Origin: Pyrrhoderma lamaoense | Lineage: Eukaryota; Basidiomycota; Agaricomycetes; Hymenochaetales; Hymenochaetaceae | Reading direction: 5' to 3' | Assembly: GCA_002794735.1 (NCBI GenBank) | Contig: NBAZ01000004.1 | Span: forward strand, 1,798,001-1,862,000 | DNA: 64,000 nucleotides | Shown here: positions 12,092-24,238 of the stretch, in pieces | How positions within the stretch are numbered: the stretch's first letter is position 1 | Layout: each line of letters starts with the position of its first letter | Notes under the pieces: model-generated | Seen by the model: only the letters and a program-made list of their open reading frames with translations | The model's database searches: none | What the model was told of the DNA's origin: nothing | Made by a program: the position numbers and the translations under genes

Positions 12092-13130
12092 AGGTATGAT
12101 TTTTTAAAAAAAGGACCTTATCCCCCATTCCTTACCTACTTCAATTTTCGCATTTCAAATTATGTACGGTGTAACGTGTACAGCCTTTCTTACTTTTGGC
12201 TTTTGGCTTTTTGGCTTTTTGGTCTTCTTGCTTTTTTTTATTTCCCTCCCTCCCCTCTGGCTTACTACTACTTAAGTTATACCCGTATATCACTCACCCT
12301 ATAAATACAATCACAATTACTACTACCACTACTACGACCACTACCACTACCCATCCGCTGTATGGTGCCCTCTTTCCTTCTACCCTCTATCCTCTATTGA
12401 GCGTTATCGTAGAGTATGGTAATAAGAAGGGGGAGGGGGGTATAAACGGATACAAACGTCTTTGTTTGTTTGTTTTTGGAAAGGGGGGGGGTCTCTTTTG
12501 TTAGGTCCTACCCCTCCCCTTGGTTCCTGTCCGCTCGTTTTCTAAACATTAAACATATACTTTTTCTGTCTTTGAATATCAACTTATTTTAGGTCGTTTA
12601 TGCACCTATTTTTTTTTGTTTTCTTCGCCGCCGCCGCTTTGACGTTGAGTTGGTTCCAATGGTTAGCTTACGAAATCCTGAACTTGATCTTCGATCCTGA
12701 TCCTGTTTTTTTGAGATGAAAAGATTGGTGTTGGTATTGATATTGATATTAATATGAAGGAAAGATAGAAAAAAAAATCAAAGAAGAGAAAGAGAAAGTT
12801 AATAAATCAGATCGGTCTTATTCTTGAGGAGGGAAGGAGAATAGAAGACTCGAATCGAGTTCAGATGAGAAAAGGGGTAAAAAGAAAATCGGAAAATTGT
12901 ATGAAACGAAACGAAGAACTCCTCCTTCATTTCAATATCAGTATATCACTAAGTATAGTTAACGATTAGTAACTAGTGATTAGTGGTTGAGCGGGTGGGG
13001 GGAGATGTCTAGAATCAGAAACCAGATGCCCTTGATAAATAAACCCCTCCTTTTCTACTTCTGCACATGTTTCTTCTTATGTAATGATTTTTGTTATCAT
13101 TGATCCAATTATTATACCATATACTTACTC

Positions 13131-13132
<2 letters not shown>

Positions 13133-13161
<29 letters not shown>
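13133..13161. repeat. AG dinucleotide microsatellite
   Basis: About 14 uninterrupted AG units in the gene-free interval between the chitin deacetylase and TFIIF alpha. No other function is visible. Confidence 0.9.
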
Positions 13162-13165
<4 letters not shown>

Positions 13166-15925
13166 AGGGAGAACACGCTATGATCCGCTTATAACAACTT
13201 CTTCACTATATCCAGTAGTTAGAGTAGAAACGTATAGAATAGAGGCCTGACCGAAACTGTAGTTTGAGATAAAAGTATGTATTTTTCTGTCCGCCCGGAC
13301 AACTTGCAGTACAATCAGAGTGTTACAAACTCGTCTGGGAAGCCTGGATTAGAAGAGTGGTAAATAAAGGGTACGGGGATGAATAGATTAGTAGTGCATT
13401 CTTTCACTACGGCCTCAAGTCTGGAGGCTTATATACCAAAACGCGATAAAGGGTAAGTAATAAGGAAAAGGCATAGCTATATGCCACTGGACAAAAGATT
13501 TAAGCTATCAGAAACAAGGGGGCCATGTTAACGAACCCTATTCTCGAGTAAAGTAAAGAATTGAAGTTGAATAGTAAGAGAAATTGGGCCGGAAACGCGG
13601 CCGAAAGTAAGGAAGTGTAGTAATAATGGACTCTCCGGACGAGTTAGAAAGTGTATTATAAATGCACTACGACCGGCTATCTACTTAGTTGGTCCTACAC
13701 TGTGTTCTTGTTATTATACTTATACTTATAAATATATTTATCTCGACTTCGACTTCTCTATCTTCTTGTTCTTTATTTGTCGGTTTTCGGTCAACGGTTA
13801 CTCACTCATATACAAATATACCCAATTTCTGATTATTATTATTATTTTTTTACTTCGCGCTGATCATATAGAACACGATTTGTAACGAATTCAAATGGAT
13901 CCATATGAGACGTACGTGTAAGAAGGGGGGGGGGGTCTATCATCCATATTTATCGGTATCCGTATCGCCAAACCCATTGATCATCCATCTTGCATCTTCA
14001 TCTCACGCCTATATATGCCATATAGGAAGAGATTAGTACGTATCACGCTATACGTACTTACCTACATATGCGTTTTTGCTTGTTTTGTTTCTCAATAGTA
14101 TCCTGGAAGTACCCAGTCAACGAGCATCTTTGTTTTCGTCATGGATATTGATAAATGATAATTGATGGTTGAAGGTTGAAGGTTGATGGCTGATGGCTGA
14201 TGATTCTCCACCTTCGATTCTCGTGCTTATCCTTTTCTTTCTCTTTTTGGAATACAAGAAGAACTAAACAAGAAATGATGAGCTGATACTATACGTTTAC
14301 TACCAGCGTTTTGAGTAAACATATAACTTTAGTAGGTTACATTGTAACTGTCTTGTATTGTCTTTGTTACTGATCATTCTGGAAGTTAAGGGTTCGGGAT
14401 CATTGTTGGTAGGAAAGTTAAGGTTACAAACGTATTGAAATGATTAATCAGATACCAGAGAGAGATGAAGATTGAAAAACAAGTATATTTTAGGAAAACG
14501 GGGAAACAATCAGTAAATAGATGTCAAGACTGAAAAAATAAAGACGAGCAAAAGACGCCTCATACAAGCATTGACATCTTTTTCTACTCTGGTGTTACTA
14601 TCACATACTTGCTCTCTGGAGTGAGATATAGATGGTGAGACTGAGACATAACACCGATTATCAATAGCACGGACGCTCCGATGTCAGAATATCTTGTTGA
14701 CCAATAGTTTTGGTGATACAAAAAAAGATAGTACAAGGGTAACTTTGGGAATCGTCAATGCTATAAAAACTAGTAACAGTGTTGTATGTGAGGTCGATGG
14801 TGAGTACGAGATCAAAGATCAAGAAAGGATTTCACTTTAATGTGGTGTTATCATACATGTAGCTAATTAAGTCTGACGATTCCACATAAGAACAATTAAA
14901 AGCAGATGAGAATTTCGGTATATTAGGCATTTCTATGACTGTTTAACATGATCACGATGATCACAAATATCGTCCAGTTATTTTATAACTGTCAAACTCT
15001 CATCGCATCATTTCGAGAAAACTTGCAAGCTCCACTCAGAAGCTTGGAAGAATTATTGAATTCACGGGTATGGTAAGAGTTACACCTCAAGAGAGGGGAG
15101 AGTATGAGGATTACATGATCCTCACAACTCAGCGAGTCGTAGGTCAAATGAATGAGTCAAGATATCATCTCACAAATGATGAGAGAATAGTTTAGAATAT
15201 GCATGCATGCATGTATCAATCTCTTCTTTCATTCTTACATTTCCACCTGTACATATCTCCGTCGCCATCCCATATGACAGAATACACTTCGCCATCATGT
15301 TGTTTTGTTGTCCGGTCTAAGCACTCTTTCAATCTATTTCAGGCTTATAACTTTACCTATTCATTAGCAATATAACGGTCAAGTCTTGATATCTGCCGTC
15401 TGAATTCACGTCGTAGTATTCCTAGTGCCTGTTCATTTTCACCCCCCCCGTCCAGGCTTTTCTCAGAGATTACTAAATCAGTAGTGTAGGCTTTCATGCC
15501 AAAAGTAAGTCTACACTGGCGTTTGTAGAATTGCAAGATTCTTGTTACTATCGAGATGCTCCTTGAGTTTGATATAGATAGTGTTTACCACTTTCTTCCC
15601 TTCGTTGAACTACTTTTCAATATAAAATCCAAGTTGAAACGGATGTCCCAACCTTTTATCAATCCACCTTCCTATACACTGGTAATAAACTCACCTTTTA
15701 ATTCTTCTTTTCAAATTCTTAACATCAGTTAAGGGTTTAAAAACGTGAATGTATAGTTAAAACAACAACAGAAATAACAACGCTATATCCCAGATACTCA
15801 TAGCCGTATCATAGTAGTAATACGAAGAGAGAACGTCAGAAGACTTTCATATCAACACCACAGATCATAACTACCACCTCCCCTTTCCATCCAAGTTCAG
15901 ATGGAACTTATGTTCCAGCTCAGAA

Positions 15926-18583
15926 TTAAGCAGCGGCTGCTGCTCCATCTCGATACTGTCCCTTGAGCACTAAAACCCCATTTCTTAGAGTCGCAACCTC
16001 CTTAACAAGCGTAGTAAATTGACCCTTCTTCCCTTCGTCCGTCAAACACGGCTGGAAGTATTGAATGCATTCGCGTGTTGTAGTACCAGGACTAGCACGC
16101 AACCACTGAACTAACAGAGCAGCCGTCAGAGTCGTAGAGCTATCGATGATTGGTATCGTTCCAACTGGTCTCTCCGAGGTAGACGTAGAAGCAGTAGCAG
16201 GAGTAGTAGTAGTATTGGTGGGTGCATTTGTATTGCCCGAGGCAGCAGATCCATTAGGTGCAGTAGGCTTCCTCTTCTTAGTTTTTGGAACAGATACCCC
16301 ATTAGCGGATGCCGAAGACGCATTTCCTCCAGCTACAGTTGAAGCCCCATCCTCCGCTTTCCGTTTTTTCGACGATCCAGTAATCCCAGGACTTCCACTT
16401 CGACTAGGTGCCCCACTAGGTGACAATGGGTTCGGACTTCCTGCTCGACTTCCTGTCCCACCTGCGAGAGGACTTGTTGCCCTGCTACCCGAAATATTCC
16501 CGCTTGATGAGTTTGTCTTTAATTTGGGCATGGAAGGTGCCTTGGGGATGTAGCCCTCTTCGCTACTACCGAGTGTCCACCCATACCTAAAGCTGGAGAT
16601 TGTGGGGGAGGAGATAAAAGACCTGCCGACTGAGATTGGTTCGGTGGTGCGGCACTAGTAGTCCCACCTCCTTCATTCTTAATCTTAACACCAGAGTTGC
16701 TTCCTGCACTAGAGGGGGGAGCAGGAGATCCTGAACGAGAGCTTGCGCGAGAGGAAGCTGGACGACTGCCCGCCTTGGAAGCCGACCGAGTTTGAGGTTG
16801 CTCTTGCACACCTGTCGCTGTCGGTGTAGGAGCTTCCTCTTCTTCTTCTTCTCTTCCTATAGAATGGAAGCATGATTATTATTTGATATTATCAGATAGC
16901 TTCTGAGAACTTACAGAACTAGCGTAAGGATTCTTTTCGTCGTCGCTATCGTACACAGCATTCTTCTCAACTTTGCGCACGAGTTTCTTCATCTCTTTAC
17001 CCGCCCCAGTGAGACTGTCTAAATCATCATCATCATCCGATTCATCGATATGTCCTTCGCGAGTTTTATTTGCGTTTTTGTACTCGCGTTTTAAGCGTTC
17101 CTTTTATGTAAATTTTCAATACATCCATCATAAACGTATGGATGAGTAAGAGAGAAAGAGATACCTCTAGTTCCCTAGCTTCCTCATCATTTGGATCAGC
17201 TTCTACCCTTTCATCATCATCTGCGAAGTCTTCTTCATATTCCATTTCATCAAGGTCACCTTCCGCGGCTCTAGCCATAGCTCTAGCCCTTCTTGCTGCA
17301 CCTCCTCCATCGTCGTCATCGTCATCGTCATCACCAAAGAGTCCTCTTGATCCAGTATCAACTGTGTGGAGCCTCCTGCCACCAAATGCTCTAGACTCTC
17401 TCCCTTCATCATGAACAAGTGATCCACTACCAATCCCGCCTGCTGTGGGTACAATTCTTTTCTTTCCGTCATCCCTCCTCAGCCATCTTTCAGTGTCCTT
17501 ACTCTTCTGCATCTTTGCCATCATTTTTTCTGCCTCCTCGAGCGACCAACTTAGATGTTGCGGTCTTCGTTTCTGGAACTTATACCACCGATGAGCAGGA
17601 ACGAATTTAAACACCTGGTCAGGGGCAGGCATGAATAGTCCATGTAGCTCTGATTTAGCCGCCTCCTCCATCCGTCCTTCCCAAACTTCTTTGCCTGTAC
17701 CATCTTCCATTACCCATGGATATCTTTCCTCCTTACGAAGTTGACGGATATGTTCAGGAACAAGAAACACCTGCCTCGTCTTCTTCTGAAACTTTTTCTT
17801 TTTGTTGTTATTAGTTTTATCGTCCTTTGAGCCTGCAGCCGCCGCCTTAGGTGGTGCAGGTCCGGATGATTTTCCATCACTGTGGATAGGCTTCCCATCT
17901 GCATCAACCATCACAATTCTCCCATCCGCACCTATAACAGGCTTCCCATCTGGTCCAAGCATAGGACCAACAGGTACAGGTGCCGTCTCTCCCACTGTAT
18001 TGGCACCTGCTCCATTATCAGCTCGCTTGATTTCCTTTCGGTTCAGTTTAACAGGCCGTGCCCAGGTGAGGATGTCGACAGGTTTTCGCGAGTCGAACTT
18101 GAAGACGTCGTATTGCCATCCATGCCGATCACAGGACATAAGTTGATACTCCTGATATGGTAGTTCTGGTGTGGTTGACGAGGCGGCGGCAGTGTTGGTA
18201 TCATTTTGAGATGTTGAAGGAGCAGGAGAAGGTGATGAAGCCGATGGAGACCTAGAATGAGATTGTGACAGAGCCTGCTGTGGTTTCGATACTGGAACAG
18301 CCAACGAGATGCTTGTAGAAGACGAAGCCTGGGCTCGATTGATTCTTGGCATAGTACCAAGGACACTACTGGAGGGTTTAGGAGCAGTACCATTGGCGGC
18401 TTGCATAGCTGCAAGAGCGAATGGACGGCTAGGTTTCTTCTGGAAGAGGGTTGTCTCCTTCTTTCTCCTCACTGGCATCTTAGGCTTAGGTTGAGATGGT
18501 TGAGGTCCCTGATCTTGTTGAGCCTGTGGTGCCGTCATTGTAGACGTCGCAGACGACGGAGTAGATGAGGTCGACGCTGCCAT
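15926..18583 (-). CDS. TFG1: TFIIF alpha subunit (RAP74/Tfg1)
   Basis: Large subunit of general transcription factor IIF, which binds RNA polymerase II and stabilises the pre-initiation complex. Exon 1 (18583-17165) carries a low-complexity N-terminus, then the dimerisation domain (YQLMSCDRHGWQYDVFKFDS, FLVPEHIRQLRKEERYPW, ELHGLFMPAPDQ, HRWYKFQKRRPQ), then acidic Asp/Glu tracts. Exon 2 (17100-16915) continues with RLKREYKNANKTREGHIDES. Exon 3 starts at 16856. The C-terminus is the expected winged helix (TLTAALLVQWLRASPGTTT to VLVLKGQY). Two problems: the phase at the exon 2/3 junction is off by one base, and near 16544-16547 (CCCC on the coding strand) one C seems missing, because the Ser/Pro linker only continues into PKLKTNSSS after a one-base shift. 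The gene should be essential, so real loss of frame is unlikely. Family call is firm. Confidence 0.93.
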
Positions 18584-19244
18584 TATTTAGAATAGACTGG
18601 AGGGGGAAAGTATTTGTAGAGATGGTCTCCAACAAGAGCTTCCCCCTGTGAGCACTAAGGTAAGTACTGACCCAGAACAAACGCGCGCCACTTTAGGTCC
18701 TTTGTGTGTCGAATGCGGATCGATTTGTCATCCTCATCCTTTTTGGGAAGGTATACAAGCCTAAGTTGCTTGGGCTTCTGAGGCTAGAACTTACATCTAA
18801 AAGCACCGTATAAATTTATACTATATCGAGAAACAAACACCATCAAAGCACCCAAAATCGAGATGTGAACTTATCACTATCGCACAACTATTCCTTTTTC
18901 TTGATTGTTTACTTCTGCTCTTTATTTACCATTTTGTGACCATATACGTAGAACTAGCTACTATTACATTATTAGTTATAGATAAGTGAGGGATTATTAT
19001 AAATAGTACTACTTAAATAAGAGTGTCCGAGAGAATGCAACATCATGATAAGTGAGATGAAATAAATATGATGTAGATAAGAAATTGTGTAGGTGTGTTG
19101 CAAAGGATAAGCGAAAATGCAGTGTCCAAGTCATGTAGTATGAAAAACATTAAGATGAATGCAAATACAAATTAGTCATGAGATTCATAACCCATTTCAT
19201 CAGGAATAAATAAGTGTGGAACCCAGATCAACGAGGCTCCTTTT
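18584..19244. other. Intergenic, TFIIF alpha promoter side
   Basis: 660 bases between the TFIIF alpha start and the end of the next gene on the same strand. AT-rich; I see no gene or repeat. Confidence 0.7.
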
Positions 19245-20873
19245 TTAATCTCTAAGGATCATTTTCTTGCCTTGAGGCAATGTTTTTGCGAGTGACTCCC
19301 AATTTGTCCCCTTGCAGCCTACAACTTCAAACGATTCAAGATTCGGAGTCCAATGGAACAGTAAAGGTGCCAAGTTGACAGTCATGTTACGCAGCTCTAC
19401 TCGTTTGAGAGCCCCAGTCTTATGAAGAGCAAGCCCACCGACGTTGCTCGAGTGAGCATTGATCGAGAGCTCCTGTAAGCTACCTGCGAATCTGCGCAAG
19501 GTAGAGTTAAAGGGAGACTGGGTAGAAGCGTGTGGCTTGTCTTCAACATCCAAAAAAAGGGAAGTCAAGTTGGGGAACTCTCTGCCCTTGGGGAAGATAG
19601 TATCCAACCATTCCTGGACACCACCCTTCAGACGTAACTTGACTGACATCGAGGTAACGTTTGGAATATTCAGAGCGGCGAAGAACTCGCGGAACGACTC
19701 TGGAGGAGTATCAGTGATATCCAAAGAGACTTTCTTGACGTTTGAAAGGAGTAAGGGTACTGGAACTCCGGTTTCAGCTGAAAGGGATTTCACCACGTGG
19801 ATACCCTCGAGGTTAAGTTCGAGTTCCTCCAAAGTCTGAATCGGCCGTAAGAAATCGACAAGTGCACGGGTATCAAAAACGTAATCCTCCGAATCGTATA
19901 AAGGCTCCGTAGAGACAGACAACGAGCATTTCTCAAGTTTAGAGAGACATGCGATCCCTGCCTTGGGAATGAAGTTTTCCGCCTCGAATGTCCGTAAAGC
20001 AGGCGCATTCCAGTTAGCAAAGAAGTTCATGTCGTAATCATCTGACGGGCTGAACTCTCCAGTTGAAGAGATGTTGTATCCGACATGCAAAGTCTCGAGT
20101 GCAGACAAAGTAGACCCTGAACATGCGGCTGCCAGGTGCTGAAGGGGGCCTTGGAGGTGATGTCTTTCGACGTAGGGAATTCGAAGAGATCCCCAACGGC
20201 TTCGTGATGGAAGAATGGTGTTAATGAGCTGATAGTCCTTTCCGGGTTTGATGCTTGCGACGTAGCACAGTCAAGGATGTTTCCAGTGAGGATAAGGCGA
20301 ACGTCAAGGGGCCGAGAGCCACTGTACTTGATCTGCAGAGGGATAACGGGATTGTTCACCCAATTTCCATCGGCACGAACGTTCGTCCATAAACTAGGAA
20401 GACGGAAAGCGAGTTCCCGGAATCGTCGACAGACATGGAGAATGTGCCTTGGTAAAGCGCCAAATTGAAGGCTTTGGTCGTCGTCACTGGCAAGCTCAAA
20501 GATACGGACCAACAGTTCGTCTGGAAGTCGCTGGATCCCCTGTTCTAAGACATGGGGCATAAGACTCTCTTGAAGCTCGATTATGCTGTTGTCGACTGCC
20601 ATTGATAGTGATGATAAGTCAAGAGCAGCACGTTTCAGTTGGCCTAAGGTTCGGATGATGGAGTCGGTATCAAATGACTTCAAGAACAAACTTGATAATA
20701 AAGGTCTGTAAGATATACAGTTAGCTCATAGACCTCGCTTGCACACACAAAATAACATACCCATTTTTGGAGAGGATGCTGCTTTTGTCTAAAAGTCCGT
20801 TGTTGGACTTGATATGAGTCAAGAGTTTACCCATTAAGTCAATGCTTAACATATCGAATGCGAGTTCTGCCAT
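19245..20873 (-). CDS. F-box protein with leucine-rich C-terminal region
   Basis: Probable substrate receptor of an SCF ubiquitin ligase. Exon 1 runs 20873-20761 (start MAELAFDMLSIDLMGK); a 55-base intron follows; exon 2 starts at 20705. The F-box is clear: IQRLPDELLVRIFELA, then HILHVCRRFRELAFRLPSLW. The rest has irregular leucine-rich stretches with the pattern (LETLHVGYN, LEELELNLEGI, LKRVELRNMTV, LESFEVVGCKG) seen in large fungal F-box families. The frame has to gain one base between about 20235 and 20270, most simply at the CCC (coding strand) at 20244-20246, after which the protein reads GKDYQLINTILPSRSRWG and continues to the stop. Substrate unknown. Confidence 0.8.
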
Positions 20874-21818
20874 TATGTATTAATGCTTGAGATGAAGTCG
20901 TGATGCAATTAAATGAAAAGAATAGATGTCGTGAATAAATGCAGTAGTGTGACAAGGATCAACCTCTAGAGGGGATTTCGGGGTGACTTAGAAAGGAGAA
21001 TGAATGTAGTCGAAAGCTAAAATGCTGGACTATATATACTTTTCATGGTATATGACCCGTAATTGACCCGTCACAGCCCTGTGATCGTAAACGCGATCGA
21101 GGCATGCCATCAAATTTAAAAATCTAAAAACACCGCCCCATTTTTGGATATTGATGACGATAAGATCAGTGAAACACAGCCCCGCCAGTATCTTTGGATT
21201 ATTCGACTCTTTAATAGCATTGAGTAGGACATGTAAAAAAGCCATACTGATTCGCCAGAATCGTCGGTAAACATTATGTTTAGCTCAGATATATAGAAGG
21301 GCAACACATGTAAGTTGACTGGATTATCTCATGCATAATTGTGTTACAATCCTTAGTTGAGTTTTTTTGTACCAACGACAATAAACTAGTATACTCCCAC
21401 CATTTACGGTTATCTTTCTTGTACCGACTTGCTTATTTTTTAGAAATAACCCGCTAGTTTCGGCTCCAGTTATGGAAACGAGATGCACAACATCAGATTA
21501 TCCATAGAAAATTGTAAGTAATGGTACTTTAGGCCATCAAAAAATGAGGCTCAAGCGTATAGCCATACAATTCGCTTACGAAAATGGTGTTTAAGGTACG
21601 AGCACATGTGAGCTATACCCTTAATGCGTCTGTTTCGCTTCCCAATGATAAGTCAAATCTTATTCACTACAACTAAAAGTGTGCCAATTAACTAGAAGAT
21701 AAGGAAAAAGTGCATTCCTGAAAACATGTGCCAAACTTGAGGACTTGACGAGACTAGATTGAGTTTTTGAATTTAATATACAACTTCTCTTGATTCTAGA
21801 AGTAGAATAATAATGCAC
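20874..21818. other. Intergenic between F-box and transhydrogenase genes
   Basis: 945 bases. The small open frames on the minus strand (for example 21030-21245) have no recognisable domain and no consistent splice context. Nothing else seen. Confidence 0.65.
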
Positions 21819-23877
21819 TTAGTATTCCAAAGCACCCTCAAGGATATGCGTCAATGCTTCTTGCCCATCTGCACCTACTACGTCACCAATACCAGGTGCA
21901 AGGTCAAGAACCCGTCGCTGAGGAAGAGTTCCTTGCACTAGTCGAGGCACATCTGCCTTGGTATATCCAACAGCCTTCAGGCCACGTGGGAGTCCAAGTC
22001 CATCTAAGAATTTGGCAATTGCGTCATATAAGTGGGACCCAACATCTTCGTCCGGAATTCGGCTTATAGTGGGGTCAGAAGGTGTTGTATGAAGGAAAGA
22101 AGCAAGTGCCTCGCGATGTCTCTCTGGTGAAGAAGGTGCTGTGAATCGGAATACTAATTTTTGTTATAATCAGCTGGTTACAATACAATCGAAACATGGA
22201 TAAGGATAGATGATCCATACCTGATGGACCAGTCAATGCAACGCTCATCCCATGAGGAATAATAGGATGATCAACAACGTAACCAGGTTGCTTATATTTT
22301 GGACCTGTTTTGTTAAGTCCAGAAATCTATTAGTTTAGTATTAAATTTGATAAGTCTCGATAGCTGATGTTATCAAAGTTAGTGAGCTTACAGGGTAACT
22401 CATACCATGACAAAGATGTACGCCAGCATTTCCGAAGCCAATGCCAGCAAATGCAGCAGCTAGACTTTGGGAGCCTGTTAGTTCACGTGATATAGCTACT
22501 AATAAATGTCCCATACAGCATCTGTTGCTTGGCTTCTTTGTCTTCGCGATCCTTTGCTACCCGAGGGAGGTATTTAACAGTTTGCTTCAAAGCCCAGAGC
22601 GAGAATATGTCAGCCACAGGATTACTACCTTGATAGGCAGGTCTATTGATAGGGTTTGAAGGGCGTGGCATACGCTCATAATATCTAAATTAAGTGAGAT
22701 TTTTGAATGAAGGTGAGAAAGTGGAATGCAAACGCACGGGATTGCGGTATAACTTTCCAAGCTATGAAAGAGTACATCAAGACCAGCACTGATATGTACG
22801 GCCGTTGGACAAGAGTCTGTATTTCGGGTGTCTACTATTCCAAGAGTCGGTTTCAATGCTCGGGATGCAATTCCAGTCTTGAAGGATTTGGATGTGATAT
22901 CAAGGATTGCAGTTCCTGTAGTTTCTGATCCCGTACCCGCAGTGGTAGGAACTACTACGGGTCTCAGAAGATTTGCATAAGCTTAAAAATATAAAACAAA
23001 CCGGCTATAAGTGGCCTGAGTTGTTCAGTAATAGGAAGACCTTTTCCAATTGGTGCATTGATAAAATCCATGAGATCAGCTTCTTTGTATACAGTGAATC
23101 TGCAAACCGTCAGCAAGTAGTTTTTCTCGGATTTATATTAACATATAACCGATACGTACAAGTTTGCAGCCTTCGCGGTGTCCATTACACTCCCTCCTCC
23201 CACGCTATAAAAAACTAGTTATTGCGTCCTGTTACAAAAGCAAGACCCGAAACTATAACTTACGCAAGAAAGTGACTTATGTCGTGAGACCTAGCCCAAG
23301 CGATGGCATCTCTCCAACTATCTTCTGTAGGTTCTGCTACGACTTTGTCATATACTTCGTAGCTGAGCCCCGGTTGTGAATCAAGAGATTCAACAGCCTA
23401 TATAACTAGAGGTTAAGGTAAGGAGTTGATGACAAAGCAATCGTGCTTACCATTTGCATTGGTGCTAATTTAGCTACGTTCGGATCTGTGAAGACCCCAA
23501 CCTATGAGGAATACTATTGGAATGTGAAGTTGTGACTAAATAACAATACTAACTTTCCGAGGCTTCATGTTCATAAGATCCATGCCGACCTCCCTTGTGA
23601 CCCCATCACCAAACCTCAAGTTTGAGGCTGCCACCTATGCGAACAATTGTTCCATGTTAATATTAGAATATGGCTCGTTTCGTAGGAAGTTAAGACTACA
23701 TACTTCGAAAGCGTACTCCTTTTGGACCATTTCCACTGGGGTAGCCAGCTTTCGGAGCTGGTTTACAACGCCGGCACCATGATTAGCTGCAACTCGACAG
23801 CCATGACAAGGACAAGCGGTGTGCTGGGACGCACTAATGAGACGATGGATGAGATTACGCTTCGAAGCTACAGACAT
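21819..23877 (-). CDS. Hydroxyacid-oxoacid transhydrogenase, mitochondrial (ADHFE1-like)
   Basis: Iron-dependent alcohol dehydrogenase family enzyme. Human ADHFE1 couples oxidation of 4-hydroxybutyrate to reduction of 2-oxoglutarate in mitochondria, and the same reaction is likely here. I can join eleven exons in consistent phase. Motifs in order: EYAFE followed by [33 protein letters not shown] (nucleotide binding), [45 protein letters not shown] (metal-ligand Asp and His), [34 protein letters not shown], and [18 protein letters not shown] (metal-ligand His). It ends in GALEY and a stop at 21819-21821. The N-terminus has Arg, Ser and His with few acidic residues, fitting a mitochondrial signal. 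No frame break is needed. Confidence 0.94.
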
Positions 23878-24238
23878 AGTGACGGGTGAAAAGTAAGAGT
23901 ATATAAGTCATTGACAGTATTTATAGCGTTTCTTGATTTAAAACCTGGGGAAAGTTACGTCTTATGGAACCGAAGCTCCGTCTCAAGTCATGTGAGGAGC
24001 TGGATTCCCCGGATCACTCATGCAGGGCTGCTGATGATTGTCGTTTCCTAAAGTGATGAATGCAAATCTCACAAGAAGGCCTAGTATCGTGAGATATTGA
24101 ATGAAGCTGCGACTGGTCTAGTCGGCGGCCTTCGACTTTGATCCAACAAGTCGTCGTCCCCTTTCACTCTTTTCTTACCTTCCTTTTCACCATATCTTCC
24201 CTCCATCAATCCAGGCGCAACACGCTGCGCGTTTTCTA
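23878..24238. promoter_or_regulatory. Divergent promoter, transhydrogenase and aspartyl protease
   Basis: 360 bases between two divergently read starts. No operator-like or repeated element stands out. Confidence 0.5.

Larger units (their letters stand above)
11014..15925. other. Second long gene-free interval
   Basis: No convincing gene in 4.9 kb. 11020-12050 is strongly pyrimidine-rich on the + strand and may hold the chitin deacetylase 3' UTR; its open frames are composition artefacts. The interval also contains a G-quadruplex motif, an AG microsatellite, CTA/CAC triplets (about 12317-12351), a tandem GGTTGAA/GGCTGATG block (about 14163-14205), and G or C runs at about 12484, 13925 and 15442. 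The last part, 12600-15900, is AT-rich and featureless to me. Confidence 0.7.

Noticed and set aside
13390..13672. Possible short inverted repeat (GTAGTGCATT ... AATGCACTAC) as a MITE
   Set aside because: Only ten bases match, with no extended terminal repeat or target duplication; chance is sufficient.
16146..16553. 135-codon frame antisense to TFIIF alpha
   Set aside because: Shadow of the Ser/Thr/Pro-rich coding strand.
22915..23010. Apparent frame break between [11 protein letters not shown] and [11 protein letters not shown] in the transhydrogenase
   Set aside because: An intron with a GTTTGT donor and a GTAGTAG acceptor restores LIAVPTTAG exactly.
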